A DNA stretch of 64,000 nucleotides. It comes from WHUA01 sp963711215. GTDB lineage: Bacteria > Pseudomonadota > Alphaproteobacteria > UBA8366. Numbering within the stretch: the first letter of the stretch is position 1; every line of letters starts with the position of its first letter. A program made the translations under genes and the position numbers. Below, piece by piece: positions 34,502-43,544 of this stretch. Where the stretch lies: positions 124,001 through 188,000 of the forward strand of contig CAVQDH010000013.1 of assembly GCA_963711215.1 (NCBI GenBank), read 5' to 3'. The notes under the pieces were generated by a model that was not told the DNA's origin, ran no database searches, and saw only the letters and a program-made list of their open reading frames with translations.

Positions 34502-35452
34502 ATGACCGCCAAGGGGTTCGTTTCGGTGAAGGACACGCGCGACGTGGTCGGCGAGGAATACTGGGCCAAGAAAGGCGATGTCGACCTCTTCCTGTACCGC
34601 AAGACTGCGCCCGGCGCCGCGGCGTCGGGCCCGCGCCCGGTGCTGTTCCTGGTGCACGGCTCCTCGCAGGCGGCACGCACCAGCTACGACCTCCAGGGTC
34701 CGGGCGATGACGAATATTCCGTCATGAACGTCTTCGCGAAATGGGGCTACGACGTCTGGACCATGGACCATGAAGGCTATGGCCGGTCCAGCCGGACGCC
34801 GGGCTTTTCCTATATCCTGGACGGTGCCGAGGACCTCAAGGCCGCCATGCCGATCGTCCGGAAGGCGACCGGGCAGTCGCGCTTCAATTTCTTCGGCACC
34901 TCGTCGGGCGCGCTTCGCGCCGGCGCTTTCTGCAACGCCGCGCCGCAATGGGTCGAGCGGCTGGCGCTGGCGGCCTTTCCCTGGACCGGCAAGGACGCGC
35001 CCTCGCTGATCAAGCGGCGCGAGCGGCTGGCGGAATGGCAGGCCACCAACCGGCGCGAGGTCGGCGAGCAGTACTTCCTCAACATGTTCACGCGCGACGT
35101 GGTCGGGCTGACCGCGACGGACTTGCCGGCGGCGGCCGCGAAGGCGGAAATGGCGAACGGCGGCGGCAGTGTGCCGAACGGCACCTATGTCGACATGTGC
35201 ATCAACCTGCCGCTGGTCGATCCGATTCGGATCACCTGTCCGGTGCTGATCATCCGGGGCGACCATGACGGCATCACCACGGACGCGGACAATGCCGCCT
35301 TCTACGCGGCGCTGCCGACCAAGGACAAGGTCATCGTCACGTTGTCGGGGCAGGCGCACAACATGACGGTCGGCTTGAACCGGCACCGCTTCTGGCACGT
35401 GCTGCGGTCGTTCCTGGAGATGCCCGAACGGGTCGACGGCGGCGTGGCGTAG
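34502..35452 (+). CDS. Alpha/beta hydrolase
   Basis: 316 residues from ATG 34502 with GGGAGAGG upstream. VLFLVHGSSQAARTSYD (oxyanion region), MDHEGYGRSS, FFGTSSGALRAG (nucleophile Ser in GTSSG), IIRGDHDGITT (acid) and SGQAHNMTVG (His) make a complete triad. Soluble, no signal peptide. The substrate is not predictable; lysophospholipase/esterase-like. Confidence 0.8.
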   Translation: MTAKGFVSVKDTRDVVGEEYWAKKGDVDLFLYRKTAPGAAASGPRPVLFLVHGSSQAARTSYDLQGPGDDEYSVMNVFAKWGYDVWTMDHEGYGRSSRTPGFSYILDGAEDLKAAMPIVRKATGQSRFNFFGTSSGALRAGAFCNAAPQWVERLALAAFPWTGKDAPSLIKRRERLAEWQATNRREVGEQYFLNMFTRDVVGLTATDLPAAAAKAEMANGGGSVPNGTYVDMCINLPLVDPIRITCPVLIIRGDHDGITTDADNAAFYAALPTKDKVIVTLSGQAHNMTVGLNRHRFWHVLRSFLEMPERVDGGVA

Positions 35453-35457
35453 CCGCC

Positions 35458-35721
35458 TTATTTCTTGTCCTTGTCGACGCAGTCGAACACGATGATCTGC
35501 GACTCGAGGAACATCATGCGCGGCGACGGCGCCGGCTTGCTGGCATGGACCTGCACCGCCTTCTTGTTGAATTTGTCGCAATGGTCGCGGGCGTCGATTG
35601 CCGCCACGTCCGGATGATGCGCGTCGACCTCGATGATGATGCCCTCGGGCCCTTCCTGCCGCACCGCGCAGGCAGCGAGGAGGAGCAGGATTGACGCGAC
35701 GGCAACTCGATGAACCCGCAT
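35458..35721 (-). CDS. Small lipoprotein
   Basis: 87 residues. Signal peptide VAVASILLLLAAC with lipobox LAAC, so probably a lipid-anchored envelope protein. The mature part has two further Cys (DHCDKF, FDCVDK) and a Lys/Asp-rich end. No domain recognised. Convergent with the hydrolase gene. Confidence 0.65.
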   Translation of the reverse strand: MRVHRVAVASILLLLAACAVRQEGPEGIIIEVDAHHPDVAAIDARDHCDKFNKKAVQVHASKPAPSPRMMFLESQIIVFDCVDKDKK

Positions 35722-35749
35722 TCTGACGCTCCTTGATTGGGCCTAAGGC

Positions 35750-36697
35750 CTATTGCTCCGCATGGATGAGAATAGTCCCGCCGGCCGTGTCCAGATGTAC
35801 CCTATCGTAGCGGTGCAGCTTGTGCTCGCGGATCAGACGCCGCAATGCCTTCACGTAGCCCAGGCCGTGTGCCGAATAGTCGGCCAGCCCCGCCGCGAGC
35901 GCGTAGCCGTCGGGCCGGCGGCCGGCGCGGCGGATCTGTGCACGCAGCGCCCGGAGCTTCGCATAGGCAGGGTGACGGTTGATGTTCGTCATATAGGCCA
36001 GCACGTTGTCGAGCAGCGTGGAGAAGGCGGCGACGTCGACAGCCGTTCCGGGCACGCGAACGTAGCCGCGGTCGAGCTCGACGGGCGCATGCTCGCCGAA
36101 CAGGTCATTCGCTTGCAGCGCGAGCGGCGCGGTGCCCCAGCCGCTTTCATCGATCGCCTGGGCGATGGCGAGCGAGGGCGGCACTTCGTCGACCCGGTCC
36201 CGCAGTTCCGCAAGATCGTCCGTGTCGCCGTCATAGAGCCCGGCGAGGGCGTCGAGCCAGGCCATTCTGTCCCGTGCAATCTCGGATCCTTGCGCCTGCG
36301 CGGCGATGATCTGTTCCAACAGGGCGCGCTGCGCCCGGATTTCCAGGTTGGCGCGCGCGATCAGAGGCAGGACGATCCGGATGAACAGCGTCTCGCGTGC
36401 GGAGACCGGTTGCATCGCACGCAGGCCGTCGACGAGCCGAAGCAGATAGATCCGAGGGATCGTCTCGCGGCCGGCAAGCGCGTCGAGGCTATAGTTCTTG
36501 GCCGCGAACAGGTACCCGAGATCGCGCGCGGTGGCGACCTGGAGCGTGTCGATCGGATGGCTGAAGCGCCAGCGATGGAGCGCGGGCAGCTTGCCGCCGG
36601 CGGCATAGACCGGCAGCGCGGCGAGACAGGCGCCGACAAGACCGAGTGCCCAGCGTCGCCATCCTGCCGGCGCGTTCCGCGGCGCCGTCCTAGCCAC
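35750..36697 (-). CDS. Bax-like glucosaminidase domain protein
   Basis: 315 residues from GTG 36697, overlapping the end of the HdeD gene by 8 nt. N-terminal signal anchor (WALGLVGACLAALPVYAAGG), then VPPSLAIAQAIDESGWGTA, LALQANDLFGEHAP, YMTNINRHPAYAKLRALR and AAGLADYSAHGLGYVKALR, matching the E. coli Bax / GH73 mannosyl-glycoprotein endo-beta-N-acetylglucosaminidase fold with the catalytic Glu in DESGWG. Probably cleaves peptidoglycan glycan strands in the periplasm. Confidence 0.8.
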   Translation of the reverse strand: MARTAPRNAPAGWRRWALGLVGACLAALPVYAAGGKLPALHRWRFSHPIDTLQVATARDLGYLFAAKNYSLDALAGRETIPRIYLLRLVDGLRAMQPVSARETLFIRIVLPLIARANLEIRAQRALLEQIIAAQAQGSEIARDRMAWLDALAGLYDGDTDDLAELRDRVDEVPPSLAIAQAIDESGWGTAPLALQANDLFGEHAPVELDRGYVRVPGTAVDVAAFSTLLDNVLAYMTNINRHPAYAKLRALRAQIRRAGRRPDGYALAAGLADYSAHGLGYVKALRRLIREHKLHRYDRVHLDTAGGTILIHAEQ

Positions 36698-37274
36698 GGG
36701 GCAGGTTGCGCGCCGCCAGCGCCATCATCGCCAGCGACATGCCGAGGAAGCACATATTGATGCCGACCAGCAGGCCGATCGCCCAGGCCGCGCTTCCGGG
36801 CCAGCCGCGCCAGATGAGGTAGGCGAGGACCAGGTCGACGACGCCGCTGCCGAGCGTCCAGAGCCAGGTCTGCATCGGCCTGTGAATCTTGAAGGCGACG
36901 ATGATCGAGGCGATCCCTTCCGCCGCGAAGAAAGCGATCAGCACCATGGTAAGGGTGAGCGTTCCCTCCATCGGCTGCACGAGGAGGATACCACCGAGCA
37001 CCGCCGAGAGGGCAGCCAGCGCGACCGACCAGCCGAACCCCGGCGCCGTGCGGCAGCGCGTCAGCGTGATCAGCCGCATCAGGCCGCCCGCGAGGAAGAG
37101 CGAGCCCACGAGGATCTCGACCGCCAAGGTGGCGATGTTGGGCAGGAGAACGGCAAGCAGCCCGAGGACGATCATCACGACGCCTTGGGTCAATACCATT
37201 TTCCAGTGCTCCCGCATCGCGGCCGCGACGTCATGCTGAAGCTTTTTGAATTGTTTGGCTGGTTCTTCCTGCAT
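36690..37274 (-). CDS. HdeD family acid-resistance membrane protein
   Basis: 194 residues with six membrane helices: MVLTQGVVMIVLGLLAVLLP, ILVGSLFLAGGLMRLI, WSVALAALSAVLGGILL, MVLIAFFAAEGIASIIVAF and the C-terminal AIGLLVGINMCFLGMSLAMM typical of HdeD/DUF308. In E. coli HdeD takes part in acid resistance at high cell density; here the role is unproven. It is the first gene of a two-gene overlap with the glucosaminidase. Confidence 0.85.
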   Translation of the reverse strand: MQEEPAKQFKKLQHDVAAAMREHWKMVLTQGVVMIVLGLLAVLLPNIATLAVEILVGSLFLAGGLMRLITLTRCRTAPGFGWSVALAALSAVLGGILLVQPMEGTLTLTMVLIAFFAAEGIASIIVAFKIHRPMQTWLWTLGSGVVDLVLAYLIWRGWPGSAAWAIGLLVGINMCFLGMSLAMMALAARNLPRG

Positions 37275-37395
37275 GGACTCGACTCCCCATCGTTCAATCC
37301 TGCTCCCGGGATGTTAGACTCCTCGCCGCGGCGCCTCTACCCCTTGTGATAGGGTTATCCGGCGCCGAGACAGGAGGAGCGGGGATGAACGAGGC

Positions 37396-38025
37396 ATGAC
37401 ATCGACGCAGCTGACGACATTCGCGATCGCGATGATCGCGATCACCAACCCGATCGGCAATCTCGCCATCTTCATCGGCCTCACGGCGGAGCGGCCGGAG
37501 GCGGAGCGGCGCAAGACCGCGATCACCTGCGCCGTCGCCGTCCTGATCATCTTCATCGTCGTCGCCTGGGCCGGCAACCTCGTGCTCAAGGCGTTCGGCA
37601 TCACCGTGGCGGCTTTCGAAGGCGCGGGCGGGCTGATCGTGCTGCTGCTCGGCCTCGCGATGCTCCATTCCAAGACGAGCGCGATGCATCATACCGAAGA
37701 GGAAGCGGACGAGGCGCAGACCAAGGACTCGATCGGCGTGGTGCCGCTGGCCATTCCCATCGTCGCCGGGCCGGGGGCGCTGACGACGATCATCATTCAG
37801 GGCAGCAAGTTTCCCGGCATCGCGGACCGCATCGAGATGTCGCTGGTCGGGGTCGGCGTGAGCGCGCTGATCCTGGTGGCGTTTCTCGCCAGCGCCATGA
37901 TCTCGCGCGTGCTTGGCACGGCCGGCATCAATATCGCCACCCGGATCATGGGGATCATCCTGGCGGCTATCGGCGTCGACATGATCGGCCATGCCGTCAA
38001 GGGCATGCTCGCCGGGGTCGTTTGA
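37396..38025 (+). CDS. MarC family (NAAT) membrane protein
   Basis: 209 residues, six membrane helices. MarC signatures are visible: AITNPIGNLAIFIGLTA near the N-terminus and VPLAIPIVAGPGALTTII in the middle, then INIATRIMGIILAAIGVDMI. The family is described as integral membrane proteins of the MarC/SnatA group, some transporting small neutral amino acids. Complete and intact; convergent with the next gene. Confidence 0.85.
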   Translation: MTSTQLTTFAIAMIAITNPIGNLAIFIGLTAERPEAERRKTAITCAVAVLIIFIVVAWAGNLVLKAFGITVAAFEGAGGLIVLLLGLAMLHSKTSAMHHTEEEADEAQTKDSIGVVPLAIPIVAGPGALTTIIIQGSKFPGIADRIEMSLVGVGVSALILVAFLASAMISRVLGTAGINIATRIMGIILAAIGVDMIGHAVKGMLAGVV

Positions 38026-38035
38026 GAGGGGCTTT

Positions 38036-38695
38036 TCAGCTTTCGGGGTCGACGGTGATCTCGATCTCGCGGTCGTTGATCATGCGATGGGCCTTGAGCA
38101 GACGCTTGTTCTTGCCGAACCACAGCTTGGCGTGCCAGTCGCCGGTGAAATCGTACCGCTCTGCCGGCACGGTCTTGCCGTGGTAGTCGATCTGCACGTC
38201 CGAGCGGGTCACCGTTACCTTCAGCTGCCGGAGATCGAGGCTGCTGAAGATCGTCGATTGCCGGGTGATCGCATAGTGCCAGATCGAGTCCGGGAAGACC
38301 GTAATGGGCAGGTCGATGGGCTTGCCGTTGTGATCCGCCGCGTAGGAATCGGCGACGCGCCGTACCCGTGACTTCTCGTCCGTGCCGTTGTCGTCGGCGT
38401 CGCTGCGCAGCGTCTGCAGCTGGCCGTTCCGCCAGGTCTCGTGCAGATGCTGTGCGAAGGCATAAAGCTTGACGCCCAGGAAGGACACCGAGGTGTTGGT
38501 ATGGATCTGCTCGACCTCGCCGGTCGGCAAGAGCTTCAGCGTGTAGTGGATCTGGCCGATCTTCTTGCCGTCGAGGGCGACGGACGCGAAGACATTTTCA
38601 TAGCTGCCCTGGGTCTGGGCCGAAGCGGGGACCAGAACAAGAAGGAGAATCAAGGCGGCGTACCGGCCGATCCGCAGTATGGCGCGTGTAGGCAT
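38036..38695 (-). CDS. Secreted DUF6134/DUF3108-like protein
   Basis: 219 residues. Signal peptide YAALILLLVLVPASAQTQG, then a beta-rich domain (FASVALDGKKIGQIHYTLKL, SVSFLGVKLYAFAQHLHETW, KPIDLPITVFPDSIWHYAIT, ERYDFTGDWHAKLWF). It resembles periplasmic proteins annotated DUF6134, of unknown function. Family name given from memory of the pattern; moderate certainty. Confidence 0.6.
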   Translation of the reverse strand: MPTRAILRIGRYAALILLLVLVPASAQTQGSYENVFASVALDGKKIGQIHYTLKLLPTGEVEQIHTNTSVSFLGVKLYAFAQHLHETWRNGQLQTLRSDADDNGTDEKSRVRRVADSYAADHNGKPIDLPITVFPDSIWHYAITRQSTIFSSLDLRQLKVTVTRSDVQIDYHGKTVPAERYDFTGDWHAKLWFGKNKRLLKAHRMINDREIEITVDPES

Positions 38696-38877
38696 TGCTG
38701 AGCTCCCGGTTATCGATCGTCAGTCTTTGTTCTGACTCCATCTTCGCCGCACGCTCGGCGTGGCTCAACCCCATTGCGTCCGGCCCGATCGCGCTTTGCG
38801 ATTGGCGATTGCCTTTATAGAATTGAGTCCTGTGGCGGGTGGCCGCCGCGCGACGGGTTCCGGCAGGGGAGAGCGAT

Positions 38878-39714
38878 ATGCATATCGGCGTCTTCATTTT
38901 CGCGACGGACTATGCGATCGAGATCAGTGAGCTGGCGCGCGCCTTGGAAGAGCGTGGCTTCGAATCGCTCTTCCTGCCCGAGCACACGCATATTCCGACC
39001 AGCCGGAAGACGCCGTTCCGCGGCGGGGCAGAGCTTCCGAAGGAATATCTCCACACCTACGACCCGTTCGTCGCGCTGTCCTTCGCCGCCGCGGCGACGA
39101 CCAAGCTGCGGCTCGGCACCGGCATCTGCCTCGTGCCGCAGCGCGACCCGATCGTTACGGCGAAATGCGTGGCGAGCCTCGACCGGCTGTCCGGCGGGCG
39201 CTTCATCTTCGGCATCGGCGGCGGCTGGAACGTCGACGAGATGGAAAATCACGGCGCGCGCTATGAGACGCGCTTCAAGCTGCTGCGCGAACGGGTGCTG
39301 GCGATGCGGGCGCTGTGGACGGAGGAAGAGTCGGCGTTCCACGGCGAGATGGTGAACTTCGACCCCGTCTGGTCCTATCCGAAACCGATCCAGAGGCCGC
39401 ATCCGCCGGTCATCCTGGGCGGCGAGACGCAGCATACGCTGCGCCGCGTGGTCGACTTTTGCGACGGCTGGTTCCCGCGCGCCGGCGCGGGCTTCGAGCC
39501 CGTGGAAGGCATGTCCCGGCTGCGCCAGGCGGCGGCGGAAGCGGGCCGCGACATGGCGGGCCTCTCGGTCACCGTCTTCCGGGCTCCGGCCGAGAAAGCC
39601 GCGCTCGAGACCTTCGCGGCGGCAGGGGTGACGCGCGGGCTCCTGCAGCTTCCGTCGGCGGGCCGCGACGAGATTCTGCGACTGCTCGACCGCTATGCGC
39701 CGCTGGTCGGATGA
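38878..39714 (+). CDS. LLM class flavin/F420-type oxidoreductase
   Basis: 278 residues from ATG 38878, with GGGGAG 5-6 nt upstream. TIM-barrel LLM features: MHIGVFIFATDYAIEISELA, SLFLPEHTHIPTS, LRLGTGICLVPQRDPIV, GGRFIFGIGGGWNVDEMENH and PPVILGGETQHTLRRVVDFCDGW. It matches the shorter F420-dependent subgroup (TIGR03619-like). Substrate unknown. Intact, unlike the homologue at 5645. Confidence 0.8.
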   Translation: MHIGVFIFATDYAIEISELARALEERGFESLFLPEHTHIPTSRKTPFRGGAELPKEYLHTYDPFVALSFAAAATTKLRLGTGICLVPQRDPIVTAKCVASLDRLSGGRFIFGIGGGWNVDEMENHGARYETRFKLLRERVLAMRALWTEEESAFHGEMVNFDPVWSYPKPIQRPHPPVILGGETQHTLRRVVDFCDGWFPRAGAGFEPVEGMSRLRQAAAEAGRDMAGLSVTVFRAPAEKAALETFAAAGVTRGLLQLPSAGRDEILRLLDRYAPLVG

Positions 39715-39726
39715 GCCGGGGCGCCG

Positions 39727-40224
39727 TTACCCTCGGCGCCTGTCATCCTCGCTCGGTTCCGGGTCGGGGAATTCGCGGAAGACATCGCGGGCATAGGGCG
39801 ACAGGAAGATATAGCCGACCGCGGCCGTGCTTCCGAGGATCATCAGCCAGACCATCCAGCCGTACCGCATCGGGTCGGGGCCCAACTGGCGGGCGAGAAG
39901 AACGAGATAGGTCGCCGCCGAGATCAGCAGCAGGTAGCGGCCGGACCGCCAGAGCAAGCGGATCACCGAGCCACTTTTCGGATGCCGCCCGAGCATGGCG
40001 AGGAGGACGAGCAGCGCCGGGATGTCCGAGTACATGTATTGCGGATCGAGGATGCCCGCGAAGGCGTCCTGGATATGAAGCCGCGTTCGGCTGAGCGCGA
40101 TGCCGAGAACGATGAAGGTGAGGATGTGACGCGACAGAAAGAGCACGGCCGTGGCCGTGAGCGCGTTCACCTTGACGACGGCGAAGCGGTTGTAGCGGCT
40201 GAAGTCGTATTTGTATTGGCTCAT
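39727..40224 (-). CDS. Hypothetical four-helix membrane protein
   Basis: 165 residues, starting MSQYKYDFSRYNRFAVVKVN, with about four hydrophobic segments (ALTATAVLFLSRHILTFIVL, DIPALLVLLAMLG, YLLLISAATYLVLLAR, WMVWLMILGSTAAVGYIF) and a charged C-terminus. It recalls DUF2919/YfeZ-like inner membrane proteins, but this is a weak resemblance. Confidence 0.55.
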   Translation of the reverse strand: MSQYKYDFSRYNRFAVVKVNALTATAVLFLSRHILTFIVLGIALSRTRLHIQDAFAGILDPQYMYSDIPALLVLLAMLGRHPKSGSVIRLLWRSGRYLLLISAATYLVLLARQLGPDPMRYGWMVWLMILGSTAAVGYIFLSPYARDVFREFPDPEPSEDDRRRG

Positions 40225-40317
40225 CGGAACGGCGCCCCGTTGGGATCGTGCGGCAACGCCGTAGCATGAGGCGAACGCCGGCGAAAGCGAAACGGCGGGG
40301 GCTTGCTGCGGGACCGG

Positions 40318-40719
40318 CTACGGCCCTTCGCCGCGAACGGGGGGGCAGGTCAGCTCCGCGATCTTGGCGAGCAATTGGTCGAAATCGACCGGCTTCGTCA
40401 GGTAGGCGTCGAAAACGACGCGTTGCCGCTTCAGCTTCTCGTCGTCCTGCGGCAGCGCGCTGAGAAAGATGAAGGGCACGTGCTCGTTTTCCGCGTTTGC
40501 CGCGTGAAATTCGCGGCAGACCGCGAACCCGTCGAGATGCGGCATGTAGATGTCGCAAATGATCAGGTCGGGCCTTTTTTCGAGCGCCAGCGCCAGTCCA
40601 TCCCGTCCATTCGCGGCTGTCTCCACAGTGTAGCCTTCGTCCTGCAGGACCTCGGCGATGGTCTGGCGGATTTCATCCTCGTCTTCGATGCAGACGATGT
40701 TGCAGGGTTTCGCTGACAT
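40318..40719 (-). CDS. Single-domain response regulator
   Basis: 133 residues from ATG 40719. Receiver domain: acidic pocket IEDEDE, phosphoacceptor D56 in LIICDIYMP, switch Ser in FIFLSALP and Lys in LTKP. There is no output domain, so it acts as a phospho-relay or CheY-like regulator. It is the last gene of a four-gene operon with a histidine kinase 22 nt upstream, and is the likely target of that kinase. Confidence 0.85.
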   Translation of the reverse strand: MSAKPCNIVCIEDEDEIRQTIAEVLQDEGYTVETAANGRDGLALALEKRPDLIICDIYMPHLDGFAVCREFHAANAENEHVPFIFLSALPQDDEKLKRQRVVFDAYLTKPVDFDQLLAKIAELTCPPVRGEGP

Positions 40720-40741
40720 TATCGGTTCCAATATCCGCGTC

Positions 40742-42496
40742 TCATGCGACGTTGCTGTGTTCCAGGGCGGCTTCCGCGCCAACGGCTTGCGGGCTGTTTA
40801 TCGGCAGCGTCACGATAAAGGCGGATCCTTTGTTTTCGCTCGTGGTGACGTGCAGCCGCCCGTCATGCAGCTCGATCATCTCCTTGGTGATGGCGAGGCC
40901 CAGTCCCGTGCCGGCGATGACGCGCGCATTCGACGCGCGGAAATAGCGTTCGAACAGCTTGGGCAGCTCCTTTTCCGGGATGCCGATGCCCTGATCGATC
41001 ACCTCGACGCGGACGAAGGCGTCGTTCTTCAGCGCGCGCACCACGACGGGCGTCTTTTCCGGCGAATATTTGACGGCGTTGCCGATCAGGTTGGAGAAGA
41101 CCTGCTCCAGCATCGGCAAGTCGCCGGTAATCTCGGGAAAATCGGGGTCGATCAGCGTGTGGATCGCGTTGCCGGTATCGAGCCTTCGCTGTTGCGCGCA
41201 GATATCCGTCAACAGCTTCGCCAGGTTGAGCTTGGCCGGCGTGAAGTCCAGATGGCCTTCGCGAAACTTCGAGCTGGTGAGGGTCCGATCGATCAAGCCG
41301 GTAAGCCGGCGCGTATTTTTCCGCACGCCGGTTGCGAACTCCTCGATTGCGTCGGGCGCCAACGCATCCGGCTTCTTGCGCAGGATCCGCTGCGCCGCCA
41401 TGTCGATGATCGCGACCGGCGTGCGGAATTCATGCGAGATCATGGACACGAAATCCTTCTGGAGCTTGCTGTATTGCTGCTCCTTGATGAGCGCGGTCAC
41501 CAGCTCCTGCGCTTTCCGATTGAGCTCCTTCGTGCGCGCGTCGACCTGTTCCTCGAGACGGTCTTTGTATTCTTCGAGCTCGCCGGATTTTTCGGTCAGC
41601 GCATGCGTTCTTTCCGCGACGCGCGCTTCCAGCGTGGTTTTGGCCTCGCGCACCTGCCGCAGTGTCCGGACGAGCAGCGTTATGGTCAGCAGAATCATCA
41701 AGCAAAGCAGGATGACGCATGCGGTCAGGTACATCTTCCGATTTGTCGCTTCGGACCGGCTTTCCTCCAGCCGGCTGTCGATATGATCGAGGAGAGAGAG
41801 ATAGGTATCGTTGTAATATTGGCTGAACACGTCTTCGAGCAGGATGCGAATCTGATCGTTCAGCTGGATCGCTTGCTCGCCGTAGGCCAGCGCCTGCGCC
41901 ATGGGATCGGTGTTGTCGGCATCCGGCTGGCCGGCGGGCAGTGCGGGCCGCGGTGGTTTACCTTCCGTGGGGTCGGCATTCGTTGTGACCCAGCTGCGCA
42001 GATCGCGTGCGAGCTTTACGTAGCGGCGCAGCCAATCCTTCTCCTCGTTGTTCAGCCGCGGCCGGTCGGCAAGGTTCGCGAGGATCGCTTCGCTCTGTAC
42101 GGCGAAATTCGTCTCGCTATTGCGGTAAAGCGACGACACCGTTTTGAAGGCTTCGATGTTTGAATTTTCTGCGAGCCTCGACGAGGCGAAGTCTTCGAAT
42201 CGAAAAAACAACATTTGGTCGGAATCGAAAACGGGATTCTTTCTTATTTGAGAAATAATGTTCTCTATTTTTGGCCTATATTGATTGAGCGTCGTGTAAT
42301 TCAATGTGACACCGTCGTGTATTTTAAGAAATTCTATCTTCAATAATTTGGAATAGTGCTCTACTTTATTTATATTCTTCCTCATTTCTTCATACGCACT
42401 CACTTTTGCGCCCGTCTCATTCATCCAGAAATACGCTGCGACGCCGCCGATCGCGAAAATCGGGACGCTGACCAGGGGGACGACGAAGCGGATCAT
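40742..42496 (-). CDS. Membrane sensor histidine kinase
   Basis: 584 residues. An N-terminal membrane helix and a second one near residue 240-260 (MYLTACVILLCLMILLTITL) flank a ~200-residue periplasmic sensor region. Then comes a coiled coil (HALTEKSGELEEYKDRLEEQ), HisKA with MISHEFRTP (phospho-His) and HATPase_c with SNLIGNAVKYSP, DQGIGIPE and GTGLGLAITKEM. The sensor domain is not recognised. The start ATG overlaps the stop of the cytochrome c peroxidase gene (ATGA), so peroxidase and kinase are translationally coupled. Confidence 0.85.
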   Translation of the reverse strand: MIRFVVPLVSVPIFAIGGVAAYFWMNETGAKVSAYEEMRKNINKVEHYSKLLKIEFLKIHDGVTLNYTTLNQYRPKIENIISQIRKNPVFDSDQMLFFRFEDFASSRLAENSNIEAFKTVSSLYRNSETNFAVQSEAILANLADRPRLNNEEKDWLRRYVKLARDLRSWVTTNADPTEGKPPRPALPAGQPDADNTDPMAQALAYGEQAIQLNDQIRILLEDVFSQYYNDTYLSLLDHIDSRLEESRSEATNRKMYLTACVILLCLMILLTITLLVRTLRQVREAKTTLEARVAERTHALTEKSGELEEYKDRLEEQVDARTKELNRKAQELVTALIKEQQYSKLQKDFVSMISHEFRTPVAIIDMAAQRILRKKPDALAPDAIEEFATGVRKNTRRLTGLIDRTLTSSKFREGHLDFTPAKLNLAKLLTDICAQQRRLDTGNAIHTLIDPDFPEITGDLPMLEQVFSNLIGNAVKYSPEKTPVVVRALKNDAFVRVEVIDQGIGIPEKELPKLFERYFRASNARVIAGTGLGLAITKEMIELHDGRLHVTTSENKGSAFIVTLPINSPQAVGAEAALEHSNVA

Positions 42497-43516
42497 CGTT
42501 TCGCCTGTTGCGGCGCCGCGTCGGCGGGCAGCTTGCCGGTGAGCGTCTTCAGGAAAGCGACCAGCTCGCGGGCGGCACGGGCGTCGAGGTCCTTGTTCAG
42601 CTGAATGCGCGCCATCGTCCGCACGGCGGCCTCGAGATCGGGCTCGGAGCCGTCATGGAAATACGGCGCGGTCAGCGCGACATTCCTGAGCGACGGCACC
42701 TTGAAGACGAACTTGTCATAATCCATGCCGGTAACGGCATAGCGGCCAAGATCCTTCGAGCCGGCATTTTTGTTGTAGCGGCGGTACACGCCGAATTTCT
42801 CGAAGACATTTGCGCCAAGCAGCATGCCCTGGTGGCAGGAGGCGCAGCCGAGCCGGATGAACCGGGAAAGGCCCTGCCGCTCTTCGGCGCTCAAGGCGGA
42901 GGTATCGCCGGCCAGGAAATCATCGAAGCGGGATCCCGGCGTGTTCAGGGATCTTTCGTATTCGACGATCGCGTCCTTGATCGTCGCTTCGCTGATCAGG
43001 CCGCCATACAGCGCCTGGAAGGATTTGCGATAGGACAGATCCTGCGACAGGCGGTAGGCGATGGCCGACCAGTCCCCGTCCATCTCCTCCTTGCTGTTGA
43101 TCGGGCCATCGATCTGGTCTTCGAGCGATTGCGCCCGGCCGTCCCAGAAAAAAACCTGCTGCAGGCCGACATTGAACACCGACAGGGCATTGCGCCGGGT
43201 GTGCTTGCCGCCGATCCCCGTCGAGACAGCGCTGGCCGTCGCCGCCGCCGGTTGCGAGATTGTGGCAGGACGCGCAGGCGATGCTGCGGTCTTTCGAGAG
43301 GACCGGGTCTTGGAAGAGCCGGGCGCCGAGCGCGACCTTCCCGGGATCGAGCCCCATGCTGGGCGGGATCGGGAGGAACAGGCGCGGCAGCAGATCAAGC
43401 ACGTCATTGTCGAGCGGCTGATCCCCCTGCGCGCGCGCGCTGCCATGCGCAGGCAAGAGCAGGGCCATCGCTGCCGCAACGAGCAGAATTCTATATCGGT
43501 CGAGGCCAGCCATCAT
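42493..43516 (-). CDS. Di-haem cytochrome c peroxidase (one frameshift)
   Basis: Signal peptide (ILLVAAAMALLLPAHGSARA) followed by GKVALGARLFQDPVLSKD and the first haem site ACASCHN. A frameshift near 43235 follows. The second frame has VSTGIGGKHTRRNALSVFN, VFFWDGRAQSLEDQ, the second haem site GCASCHQGM and KVPSLRNVALTAPYFHDGS. This is a complete MauG/CcpA-like periplasmic peroxidase (about 335 aa after correction). Starts at 43516 or 43513 are likely. It lies between a response regulator gene and a histidine kinase gene, with TGA/ATG overlap to the latter, which is unusual and suggests a redox-sensing role. Confidence 0.8.
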
Positions 43517-43544
43517 CCGTAGTCGAAATTTATTTGTCGAGTTC

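Noticed and set aside
31983..34676. 897-residue minus-strand open frame
   Set aside because: Low-complexity Arg/Asp/Gly-rich translation lying exactly opposite the intact MscS gene; a high-GC antisense shadow.
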